Assembly: GCA_020137815.1 (NCBI GenBank)
Contig: CM035352.1
Coordinates: 4,287,361 to 4,351,360, forward strand
Source of the DNA: Hormiphora californensis
Lineage: Eukaryota > Ctenophora > Tentaculata > Cydippida > Pleurobrachiidae
Length of the DNA stretch: 64,000 nt
Direction: 5' to 3'
Within the stretch, counting starts at the first letter, position 1. Each line of letters opens with the position of its first letter. Below, one piece after another: positions 1-13,000 of this stretch. A model generated the notes under the pieces. It had not been told where the DNA came from and ran no database searches. It saw nothing but the letters and a program-made list of their open reading frames with translations. Made by a program: the position numbers and the translations under genes.

Positions 1-1037
1 GTTCTTCTGCACGCGGAGCGGGCGAGAATTGCGATCAGAGCATTGGCCTGACAACGCTGAAGCAGCTGGACTTCATTTGAGCTGTTTTACAAACTGTGCT
101 GGAAGTTAGAGAACATTTATGGAGTCATTTGACACGCGCTTGTAAAAAGTGTAAACAACTCACACATTGTTTGGCAGATTCGATTGGGTATTATCCTGCT
201 CAACAGTGGTAGTTTATGGCTGTCTAGTCTCTAGATTAGTTTTCAAACAATCTTTATATACCAAGAGTCATACTGTTAGATTCAGATTTAATATCTGACT
301 CTGGCAATTTGTATATTGTCTGCATGGTGTTTGGGAGGATCTTGACCAATCGCTAATTTTACCCCGGGCCTTCTTTCGTTGACTGCCGATTGTTTTAAGC
401 TTTTTTTCTGGTTTTATTACTTCACTTGGTTATGTACTTATAATACAGTTTTAACCCCAAAAATTATGCCTTTTCCCTTGAACATTATACCACAATCATG
501 ACTCATTCTCATTAGTCATTCTAAAGTGACAATGAAATATGTCCTTCATTATTTTTTACCGCCAATGAGGCATGATTGTGTATTATAAAAGCGTGAAACG
601 CAAGGATTTGCCAAAGTGTTTTATACACATTACACAGAGCAGTGATAACAAAATAACACAATATAGTATCTCTCTTTTCAAATATAACTCTCTCTAACAA
701 TCGGCCTGGGGATGGCCCCCACTCAATCCGATTCTGTCTGGCGGAGCCGGCACCCTATTTGATTCTCAAGCGCTCAGATCGGGTCAGCAGTGCCAGACAG
801 ATCCAATTTAGTTTCTCAAATCTGTAAAAGAATATCTGAGGCTGGTGACTTTTTCCAAACACGAACAGGGCAGCCAGTGGTACATAACAACAAGAATAAA
901 ACACTATTTAACACACATAATGGTTCGGGGCGGTCCCTTAGAATGAAACCTAATTATATAATTACTCTCTCTCTCACTCTCTCTTGGCACACACGGGGGC
1001 ATACATATCAAATAAATCCGCTATCAGTCTCTTGCAA
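1..1037. other. Non-coding flank, no gene recognised
   Basis: AT-rich sequence lying downstream of the minus-strand MMD-like gene. I see no conserved coding segment on either strand; the short ORFs here have no recognisable domains. It contains one copy of a small dispersed hairpin (734-800), listed separately. It may include the 3' UTR of the MMD-like gene, whose stop codon is at 1038-1040. Confidence 0.5.
734..800. repeat. Dispersed small hairpin element, copy A
   Basis: A 67-bp unit with inverted ends (CTGTCTGGC at the left, GCCAGACAG at the right). Its interior has a TTTGATTCTC block and a GCTCAGATCGGG block. Three other copies occur in this window (40662-40730, 41779-41864, 52270-52330). 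It looks like a very short MITE or a structured regulatory repeat. No target duplication is obvious. Confidence 0.6.
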
Positions 1038-4000
1038 TTACAGTTGAACATGGAGCATATTGTTAGCGTTTTTGTTCAACAGATTGATAAGGGCCATGGA
1101 ATGATAGTAAGTTCCCATGAACACGAAAATATGCCAAATAGCATGGGCGAACAGCATTTTCCCTTCCAATTTGAAGAAAACAATGCCACAGAGAAAGAAG
1201 GCGCCTCCCAACATCACTTCGTATAGCTCAGGCCTGTATCCGACCTGGGAAATCAATGTGTTAGAGAATGGACGAATGACATGATGCATACATGATACAT
1301 CATACACATATGTATACAAAAGGACAGAGGTAGAATGCTGTGAGTCAGTGTGACCAGTGATATTTGCGTACCGGTAGTGCTACTACCGGCGTACCGGATT
1401 CCGAATCGATCCTCGCATTTGATTGGCTAGTTTTGTCCGCGCGCGATATCATCCGATGCTGAAACTCCGCGCGAGCACCTCGCGCCTTACAGTCGGTCAG
1501 GAAGTGGGGGCTCTAGTGAACCGCTTGTTGCTCGTGAACACGGTTCATTGAGTTTACATTATTTTCTGGATTTCACATGTAAAGAAAAACCGCATAGAAA
1601 GGCTAAGCTTAACTTAACATCCGAATCGCATTGACATACAGACATTACTAATTGAAAATAGAATTGAATAGAAACGAATCATTCCGATCTCCCAATTCAA
1701 CGGGACCAGTTGTCCGGAATTTGTAACACTATACTCATATTATATTCGACTGTAAGCAGCTCATACCTGGGATACTAGAACCGCAGCTGGCAGAACTCCC
1801 TCCCCCACATACATGAGAAGTTCCAAGCTCGCGTGACTGCAGGAGAGAGAGGTGGGGTTAGAGGGGGAGATAGGAGAGAGAGGGAGAGAGAGGTGGGGTT
1901 AGAGGGGGAGATAGGAGAGAGAGGGAGAGAGAGGTGGGGTTGGATGGGGAGGGAGAGAGATAGGAAAATTCCTGTCGGAGATGGGCCATATATAGGAGTC
2001 AGGAGTTAAAAAAAAGAGAGATTATTTTCGAAGAGATAAAGTGGGGGAATAAAGAAAGAAATGGTAGGAAATTAAAATTGCGTGATAGGCATGTGATGTG
2101 GTGTGAACTAACAGGCAGGTGTGTGTATTAACACGAGACAGGCATATTTGTGTAATCAGTCAATTTTTTCATCTAAATTCGTGTTGTGTATTATATGAGT
2201 GTTGGAAGTAGTTCGCTTACACACTTTAACAGAGATATAACAGAGATATAACATACGATATATGGTATAAGTTATAACCAGTCTCATAATATTAATATTA
2301 AGATTTAAGAACCCACGTATACATCTCCCGCAAGGATATAATTATGCCCATAAAAGATATAAACTACTGCATAAACTGATATTGGCCAAAAAGTGAAAAC
2401 TTTAGCTAAAAGATCCACTCCAAACTTTTCAACATTACCTCATTCCCTTGTTGTAAAAGGAGAAGAAGATACCAAAAATGGCCACACTCCATAGGGGGAC
2501 CATGTAATTAAACGTAGAGATATTGTAGCCTGCAATTATATATGGAGTTGTTAGTGTTAAATAGTGAACAATATTAGTCATGCCCGTGGCACACAATCCC
2601 GGGTTGTTATGTTCTAACCCTCCTTTACATTTGTAAAGAGAAGAGGGCGGGGCGCACGAAACACAGTCTAGCTAGGCACATCCCGGGAGTGCGGATCCCT
2701 GAATTTCTTGGTGAACCACCCACACCCTCACCCCCTCTACTACTACAGAAAACAGGGTACTTCCTCTTAGAGACATTGAATCAATTTAGAGATCTCACTG
2801 TGTACACTAACATGTTAGTACACAGTGTTTGGCAGATATAACTGTACTGGTTATAACAGTATAGTTATATCTGCTGTGTGTTTGTGTGTTCGGCACCTAC
2901 CTGCTATGTGTTTGTATGTTCGGCACCTACCTGCTATAGTAATCCAGGGTGTGTAGGAACCTACCTGCTATAGTGATCCAGGGTGTGTAGGAACCTACCT
3001 GCTATAGTGATCCAGGGTGTGTAGGAACCTACCTGCTATAGTAATCCAGGGTGTGTAGGAACCTACCTGCTATAGTGATCCAGGGTGTGTAGGAACCTAC
3101 CTGCTATAGTGATCCAGGGTGTGTAGGAACCTACCTGCTATAGTAATCCAGGGTGTGTAGGAACCTACCTGCTATAGTAATCCAGGGTGTGTAGGAACCT
3201 ACCTGCTATAGTGACCCAGGGTGTGTAGGAACCTACCTGCTATAGTAATCCTGTGCGATCACCACACCCATACAACAGCCACATACATACATATATAACC
3301 CAAACCCAAACCTAAACCCTAACACTAAACCTAACCCTAACCCAAACCCCAACCCTAATTATAAACCTAACCCTAACCCAAACCCCAACCCTAATTATAA
3401 ACCTAACCCTCAAACCTGAATCCTAAAACCCGAAGCCTACTTTAACCTATGGACTTGATAAGCAGGGTGAAGCCTTATACTATTTTCCGAATGCATGAAA
3501 TCTCTGTAAATGAAATTGTTTCCCATATATTCGAGTTGACGGAAATTGTCGACACTTAGTAGTCCGAGGGCATTATTTGTTATAGAGCATGATAGCACTA
3601 GAGCTAAAATTCTATGAATCACGTGACTGGGCAGGTCAATATATCGTTTGGTTAAAGTCATAGAAGTGTGTCTTACCCTGTACCGATTTGATTTGGAGTT
3701 TTCCAATATATTAACTTCTTCCAAAAACCTAAAAACCCAGACTATTTGACTTCTAGACACCCAACACCCAACACTTCATTTGAACCCGAGTGGTGCGACC
3801 CACACAAATTGGCGACCCCGAAGGGACTTTGTAAAAATAACATCGCGGTTTTCCTTTTACGATCTCCTTTGTTAATCGTCGTGACTTCCTTCTACGATCT
3901 TCATTGTTCATCGTCGTGATTTCCTTTTACAATCTACATTGTTCACCCCAGTGAGTTCCTTTTACGACCTACTGTGTTTCATCAACGGACTTTATTTGCA

Positions 4001-7000
4001 AACTAGGATATTCGAGACAGCATGGCTCGTCCGAATCCTAATCCTGAGTTAGACGCTGCAGAAATGTACGCAGACGTACTCACTGCATTCCAAGTTGAGG
4101 ATCTCAATGATGTGCAATCTAGTGCTCTGGAAAGACTAATAAAAAGGGAACGAGATCGAATTCAGACTACCAACGCCGACGCTGACTTGGAACAAATAAG
4201 GTCAAGAGCAGGACTCATCCTAAACCGGAATCAACTGTCAGCACTTAGCCGAAAACCTCCTATATTTGATTGGGACAAAATGGAGATGAAAAGATACATC
4301 AAGATGTTTGAGGCGTATACACATGGGCAGCGACTGGACGATCAAACACGAATCACCATATTTCAAACATACTTGACAGAAGGCACTTTGGAGAAGCTGG
4401 ACAACGCTATGCCTGACTTCGACCCAGAACAGAGGACCTGGGAGGAGTATAAAACCAAGGTGATCCAAGTTATTGCCATGTTAAAACAGGACCAATCTCT
4501 TCAGGCAAGGATTGCCTTGAGGGGAAGAACACAGAAGAGCAGCGAGTCGCTGGCTGAATTCGCAGACGAACTATCTAAACTGGCTCACAAAGGTTGGCCA
4601 AAAATGGATGATAAGGTCACCAGGGAAATGGTCCTGAAGGACGCACTGGTTTCGGGAGCAAAGAAAGATGAAGTGGGAGTATGGCTAATACAGCAGCAAG
4701 ATGAAATGTCCTACACAGAGATGGTGCGAAAAGGGACTACTCGGGAGTTATCCTACAAGGCTAGAGAAGGAATGAAAGCTCACGAGGGACTAGAAGTGAG
4801 TGTATTGCGAGCTGCCCCTACTGAACCGGATAATCAGGCCAGCGGGAAAAACTGGGGTAATCAGCAGGTGGCAGCAAGACCGAGTGGCATTCAGCAACTT
4901 CAAGTGTCAAACTGGCAGACCAATAGACCTCCTCCTAACGGTGATCATCGAACACAAGATCCTCGGTATGGAGATGTAAGACCCTCATTTGACCTGGAAA
5001 ACATTATATGTTGGCGGTGCTCAGAGAGAGGACACTTCGCTAGAGACTGCTCGCTACCCAGGTTTAGGGGGAACAACTCATACGATCGCAGACCCAGTTA
5101 CAACAGGAACAGCCAGATGTATAACCAGCAGAACCGTCCCTCGTATCAAGTGCCTCGTAACCAGACAGGTCAGGGTCATGGACCTAACCGGAGTTTGGGA
5201 TACGGGCCATATAGTGATCCATGGGAGCCATCCAGACACGTTTCATTTGCAGCAATGCCCGAGACAACACGCACAAATACTCCAAATCCACGGGGTCCAG
5301 TAGTTGAGAGCAGCAATCCAGCCCCGGAAAACTAGATTGCCCCTCCCATGTTTTGGGGAGGGGACGCCGTTTGGAGGATGAGGCAGGAAGTGCTGAAAGA
5401 GAGGTGTCAGAAGAAAAGATAGCATCAACTGAACAAAGAGACACATGGGATGTAAAAAGCTGCAGTGGGTGTTTGTTTGTCATGGGGGAAATAGTGGGGA
5501 TCGATGTTAACGCCCTAGTGGACAGTGGTTCGTGTATCAGTATCCTATCCAGAGAGAAAGCAGAGCAAATGTGTCTTCTCGATAAACTGAAAGACAGTAA
5601 AGTGGAACTGATCGGGATATCAGGCAACCGTATTGCAGCCATGGGCTGTATTGCCGAAATACCCTTTGAGGATAGATGACACAATATGCCAGGTTTCGGT
5701 ACAAGTTGCAAAAATAGAGGAGGAAATGATCTTGGGCCAGGACTTTCTGAAAGACCACTGTTTCACCCTGGATTTTGGCAGCCGTATACTGTTCAATGAT
5801 CACTTGACAGTATATCTCTCTGAAGGAAAATTTAGTGATGTGACATTTCCAGTTCCAGTAAAGGTGGCAAAGAGTTGTAAACTGGCTGGTGAACTAAGTC
5901 TGATTCCGGGACAAGTGGTGTATGAGGAATCTAAAACTCTCAAGAATGGGTTGTATATGTTACAGCTGTCTTCACTGTGGGAAAGTTTATTGGATACGGA
6001 GGCGGAAGGTGGTGTAGACATAACACCTATTGTTATAAAGGTGGTGGACAACATTCTGGAAGTTCCACTGGCTATTGCTGATGATAGAGTGACCGTACAG
6101 CTTAAAGTGGGGCAAGATTTGGGAATGCTCAGACCGTTAAAATCTACATACTCGGTGGTGAAGGGCAAGCGGTACGACTCTGATTTCGACCCTGAACGAG
6201 TTGAGCAGATTTATTCTGAGCTGGAGATAGATCAGAAATTACATCTGACTCTCTCGCAACGGGAGGAACTACGGGACTTGGTGGGGAAAAATGCTGACCT
6301 TTTTGCCCTGGGAAGACATGAATTGTGTCGCACGGATCTGGTAGAACACGAAATTCATCTGAAGTGTAACAAGCCAGTCCAGGCTTCATACCGGCGAGTA
6401 CCCCTTCATCTACGGGCGGAGTGTATAAAGGAGCTAGAGGAGTTGTTGGAAGCAGGTATATTGGAACACAGTGACTCTACATATAACAACCCGGTACTCA
6501 TTGTTCGGCGAAATGACAAAACTCGGGTCTTATTAGATCTACGAGAATTGAACTCTAAAATGACTCGGTCGTTCTGCACGGTGCCTGCACTAAACACCAT
6601 CACTGCAGGGTGTCACGGGGCAAAGTACTTCTCCAGCATGGATGTGAAGGATGGATTCCTGACTATTCCACTGAAAAAGGAACACCGACATTACACCGCA
6701 TTTGCTATTCCAGGAGTCGGGAGACTTCAGTGGACACGGATGCCACTAGGACTAGCCACCAGCCCAGCCACTTTTCAGCTCCTTTTGGACAGGCTCCTAG
6801 CAGGCGTACCACCGGAGGTAGCATCAGCATTCGTCGATGATATCTTATCCCCTGCTAAGACGTTCGAGAAAGTTCTACAGAATCTAAAAGTCGTTTTTGG
6901 TAGACTCAGAGTGTCAAAGCTTAGACTTAGCCCTAAAAAGTGCAAGCTGGCAGAGCAGCGGTTGAAGTACTGCGGAGTATATTTGTCCGAGCATGGAATT

Positions 7001-10000
7001 GAAACGGACCAGGAAAAGATAAGGGCAATAAAGGATATGAAGACTCCATCCACTTATAAGGAACTGAGGTCGCTAATAGGGTCGTTCTCATGGTTCCGGC
7101 AACATATCCCAAAGTTTGCTGAAATAGCCAGGGGCCTTACAGAGTGTCTCAAGGGAGAGAAAATGGTCATCACTGCTGAAGCTCTGGAGAGCATAAAAAG
7201 GTTAAAGGAGGCGCTGTGTTCACCTCCGATCCTGATATTTCCGGATCCAGAAAAGGTTATGGTGTACTACACGGACGCGAGTGAGAAAGGCATAGGTGGG
7301 TGTTTGGGACATGAAATGGAAGATGGGTTTCGAGTCATAGCGTATAGCTCCCGTGCACTAAGTCCAACTGAGAAACGATGGGCGTCGTTTAAACGAGAAC
7401 TATTTGCTATATGGTTCCACACAACTAAAGCTTGGAGATATTATTTGCTGGGGGCAAGCGCACGGTGTCACACGGATATGAAGGCAATAACACAAGCTGG
7501 ATTTATGAAGCATTGCAGTCAACCCATTATAATCCGGTGGTTGATGGATCTAGGGAGTTACAATGTGGAGTTGGTATTTACAGCAGGAACGAATATGGAA
7601 CTTCCTGACTGTCTATCGCGTTGCCCAGCAACAGTGAAGGAGATGTATGGATGGTGGACAGGGGAAGAGAAGCCTTTGGAAGATTCGGATGATGACGAAC
7701 CTCGAGTACTTTGTGTAACCGCTGAAGGGGTAAAAGATATATCGGTAGAAGCACCAATCAGCGAGTCGGATACCGAACTGGAAGTGACTGAATCGGAAGT
7801 TATTGCCGAAAACAGTTGTAGTACAATAGAGCCTGAAGGATCATTCTCCAACCCGATCCCTGCTAGTCACAGTCAAAGTGTAAAGGAGGCTCAAGAAAAA
7901 GACCCCGAGTTAAAGATCGTCATGGAGTGGGTTCGTGAAAAACAGAAACCAAAGACTAATCAGGGACTTACCTCACAACTAATGTGGGCGTGGCGTTATT
8001 ACGAACACTTGGATATCAGCAGGCATGGCCTCTTGATTTACAAGTATCATCAAAGCGCTTCTAAAAAGTTCAAAGAATTGCTGGTTGTTCCTGCAAATCT
8101 ACGAACTGAGATTATTCGGGCACACCATGATCGAGATGAATCGGGACACCAGGGCCCCAAAAAGACTCTTCTGCGGGTTAGAGACAAGTACTTCTTCGAG
8201 CACATGACAGAGCAGATCACTTTGTATTGTCGTACCTGCCCCACGTGTTTCATGTTCAACGAGACTTACAGAAGAAATCCAGCCGCTCCTCTAAAACCAT
8301 TCCAGTCATCACGTCCGAACCAATGTGTTGCAATAGACTTGGTGGGACCAATTCGAGGACCGGGTCCATATCGATGGGTGCTAACTATGGTAGACCGTTT
8401 CACAAGATATTTATGCGCTGCTCCACTCCGAAATGCTACTGCCAAGGCCGTTGGTGACGCTCTGATGAAAGAGTGGATTTGGAATGCAGGGCCACCGGAA
8501 AGTATCTTGTCTGACCGAGGTGCCAACCTAACTACCGCTACTGTCATACAAGAGGTGTACAATGTCCTGGGAATAAAGAAGCTGCAAACTACCGCTTACC
8601 ACCCTAAAGGCAATGGACAGGTGGAAGGTTATAATAAACACCTCGTTGTGGTCATGAAGAAACTCGTCACTGACCAACCTTCTAAATGGTATCTAAAGAT
8701 AAAACCGGCTGTGTTTGCATTGAACAGTTCCGTTTGTCCAAGTACTGGACACGTTCCAGCGCACCTATGGTTTGGAAGAAGGATTCGCGTTCCGAGTGAT
8801 TTGGTTTTCTCCACATCGAGCACGGTATTCTATGTGAGTCAGTCCCATTTGGCTAGTCAACAGTATGAAGAACTGCGGGAAATATTTGACAGTGTTCGTG
8901 TCGCCAGTGGTTTGGCATTGTCTCAACAAAAGACAGCACACGATAAACGAAAGGGTTTCCATTGCACCTACAAGGAGGGAGATCGAGTGTTAGTAATGCG
9001 GCCTTTACCTCCCTGGATTAAGAACTACCGAAGTTCCGAACTGGCTTTACAGGAGTCTATGTAATCCGGAAGTGTCTGTCTGCGTGGACGTTTGTTACTT
9101 GAGCACGAAACGACCAAGAAGGAATATGTGGTGCACTTTGACAGCATGAGGCTGGTGAATTCACAACTGCGAGGACCTCTACCAGTGTTGGAAAGTAAGA
9201 GTGGCACCGCAGAACAAACTGAGCACAACAATGAACTGATCTCATACACTGAACCGCCTATAATGGTTGAAGAAGACGATGAGGAGGACACCTGGGGACT
9301 GGAACCAATCTTTTTTCCGACAGAGGCACCGACCACTACGGAAACAGTTATCCAAACTGAGCCCGTGGGTACAGAGCAGCAATCTGAGGAAGAGCGAGAG
9401 TTGCAGGAAGTTACACAGAACACGGTTGCAGAGGCCGATGATGAAGAAACTAATGTGGGAAGAAGGTCACCGTATATGTTGCGAGATCGCAGTTAGATAC
9501 CGGAATGTGTTGGGAAGCACGCTCACACATCACTCTGATACCACTGCTGGCTGTTCATCTACTTCAAAATCCGGGTACAGTATAATAATCATCGCAGTGT
9601 ACTACTCGGTCATTGTCTCCAATGTGTCAAGTAACGAGGATTCGGGTTTCTACAAAATGGGCATGGCTCATTCGACATCTCCCTTGGATCTTGGCTCTCG
9701 GAGTGTATACCATAGCATGGCTATGTGAGTACAATGGCTGGAGAATATGACATAGCATGGCTATTCGAGTAACCTGACTGGAGGGTATGACATAGCATGG
9801 CTATTCGCGTAACCTACTGGAGTGTAGGAGCAACATCTCAGTGCGGAATACGCCGAATACTTGATGACGAGTGAGGAAAGTGTGAGTGCTACCACATAGG
9901 TATGTGATGTATGTAAAAACAATCAATAAAACTCTCGAACTGATGAACAATTGTCTTGATGATGAGATTACACTGACTAGAAACTTGAACAATGATCCTA

Positions 10001-13000
10001 GTAAGTCGTGAGTGTGTCTGAATGTGAGCATAATGATTTAAACACTGAAAGTAGTACCATTTGAGCATTGACCTGCCCGGTCGTAGAATAGTAGAATTTA
10101 GTGAAGCATTTGTTTTGAAGCATTGATTGAAGTATGTGAATAAAGCAACTGTAATTACCTGGATCAAAAGTTGCATATGAACAACTTGTTTACAGCCCAA
10201 ATTGAGATTCGGAATGGATTTATAATATCACATGAATACGTATTTCAGTGGAACGGTGTTAATATAATGGAGATAGTGCTAGTATATATGTATGAAGCCA
10301 GATGTCGTGACTAGTAACCGTACTATGATACGATGTGTTAAAATTGTTGAGGTGTGTATGTTGGCTCAGCCAAACCTGCACAAGTCACTTTCATTCGGCA
10401 CAAACTTGTTTTGTAACTAGTCGACTAGGCATTCATTACGTCACTTTGATCATTAATCATTTGTCCTTTGTGAATGCTTGTTGCAACTCGTAGTATTTGC
10501 CAATAGAAATGTCTTTACAGTCAGGCTTGATTAGAGTGCACTCTAGAGCTGTTGTGATAAAAAACCTCATGATGTGAAGTAAACAGTGTGTACTTGTTGG
10601 TTACAAGTTGAAATGTGTTTGAAATGGTATTGAAATAATGTGATCTGTGAACAAGCTTACTTGATGTTAGAGCGTGAAGTTGTAAAAAAAAATGTATGAT
10701 AAGTGTAACGAGTTGTGGTGTGATAATTGTGGTGAATACCGAATATGACCGTATTAATTAATTTAGTGTTCCCAGTGCAGTAGCAGCATGGCTGAACTAC
10801 CGTCTTCATCAACAGAGGAGGAACTAAGGGAGCTGCTGAAATGTCCGGTGTGCTACTGTATTGTGCGTCCCCCTGTTACCCAGTGCCCTGAGGGACATGT
10901 AATTTGTATCGGTTGCAAAGAGCAACTAATGGAAGAGGTATGCCCTGTCTGCAGGTCCCCCTTGCAGGGGAAAATACGAAACCTGTTCTTTGAAAAGGTA
11001 GCGACGATGTTGCCTCTTCTCTGTGAAAGTAACTGTGGAGAAGCAGTTGAATTCAATGACACAACACATTATTTGACCTGCACAAACCGATATGTGAAGT
11101 GCCCGGAAACGGACATTTGTACTCATGTGGGCACGCGGAAAGAGTTGAGGGATCATTTGTACGGACATGCTACTAGTGAAAAAGTGGTAGGAGACACCGT
11201 TGTACTAAAACTGGATTGCCTGGATGGGCAGAGAGCAAAGTCATGGACTCTTCCTCTCATTGCCTATGAGGAGCCCTTCTGGGTAAAAATTGAGAGTAAA
11301 CCGAAGAAGGAGATTGAGGTAGCGGTATATTCGTTATCCTTGCTTGAAAAGAGGTTTGAAACAACCATTGACGTGAGGAGCAACAGTACTGACGGGGGCA
11401 TCAAGTGGAACGGGCCAATTCCAAACCTGGAGAGCGACTATGGTGTAAACGAGGGAGACGTCTTGATTATTCCGTGTCGAACCTGGCAGCGACTGCTCGG
11501 CACATCGAGGGATCTGAGTGTCAGGGTCCGAATTAGGCAGCAACAGACCGTGCAGCTCAATGGATGTGAAATCCAGTAGTGTGGGTGTGTGTGTGTGGGT
11601 TCGGCACCTCCCAAATCCAGTAGTGTGTGACAACACACATGTAGGCGTGTGTAATGAATATAACCTGTACATGTGTATGGTGTGACTGAAACCCTTTATT
11701 TTATGTTTTCACAATGATCCTTGTTTTCATACCAGTTTACTGCACTGCACTGTACGTTGTCTCCACACTAACCAAATTATTCTCCCTTTTATCATGACAT
11801 AGGTAATGAGGTGGTGGACTCTGCAGTTATTTCTCGTCGGTGTTGGATTAACTCTATATGGGGCCATGGGCCTCCGGAAAGAGGATTCGTTAGACAACAG
11901 CAGGCAGTATCAAAGAAGAGGCGCCGAGGTTTTAACCAAAGAGGAAATCGGTGTCGCCCTGATTCCCGATAAACTACTTGCTACTTCCGACCAGTCAGTT
12001 CTACAATCTGTGTTTCTGAGTCTACGACTTCCAGGTACCCCAGCTAGTCCGTGTCTTATTCCATGTGTACCTGATCTCTCGAAACTGGCCCTGAATATGC
12101 CTACCAGTGAAGACAATTGTTGGATTCGACAAATGGCTATTAACCAGATGACTGTTATTGAGACTAAGAAGGTGAATTCGGCAGTGTTATGTTTCTCAGA
12201 GTGTCTAATGGTGTCTCGGTGTCTGCAGCTTACTTACGAGTTCGAAACAGGGAAATGTATACTTGCTGACGGGAGAAGCTACCAGCTCACTAACATAAAT
12301 CCAAACCTACCAAGTGACTCTGTGACATCAAGGCTTGAATGCATCTTGGAGAAAATGGGAATGACCCGATCCTCTGCGTGTGGTGGAGAGCAAAACCCAC
12401 TACATGATTTACTGGTGAAAGAGTTGGAGACCTCCCGGAGGCAATACCGTAGGTTATATTTGGACAGGTTCTATGATCTAAAGTCTGCATTTGACCTGAC
12501 TCTGGAAGGCAAAAAGACCAGTCGACAGACCAGGGCCTCGTTGGATTTCCTGAACGACATTCCGGTAATTAATTATTTCTACCAGCTATTGAAGAGTCCA
12601 AGTGAAAATAAAAAAATCAAGGTTCACCTTCATGAGCTAAAAGAGGCATTCGAGATGTTTGCAGCGGACACTATTAACCGACTGAATTCGGAACGAGAGT
12701 ACAACGGGCAGATATTACAGATTGTGGACAATGAAATCGAGGAAATCTATCAGCAAATGCATGGCATTAAATGTGATGTTTCCACCCTAGCTTCTCTCCT
12801 TGTCCAGCTCCAAGCAGATCGCATTTTCGAGAAAAAGCTGAGCACTTTGTTTTTCAGCACTACTCATGGAAAACTGGCTGTCCCCATCACCACTACCCTG
12901 AACCTGGCTGACCTAAAGAAGATCGTCTCCAAGAATCCCTTGTTCCAAGATACAGTTTATTTACAACGACCGGAAATGTTGTATAGATTAGGTGATCTCA

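Noticed and set aside
2892-3251. Regular 34-bp repeats that at first sight look like a CRISPR array
   Set aside because: Units are head-to-tail with no unique spacers, and the sequence is an animal exon end plus splice donor.
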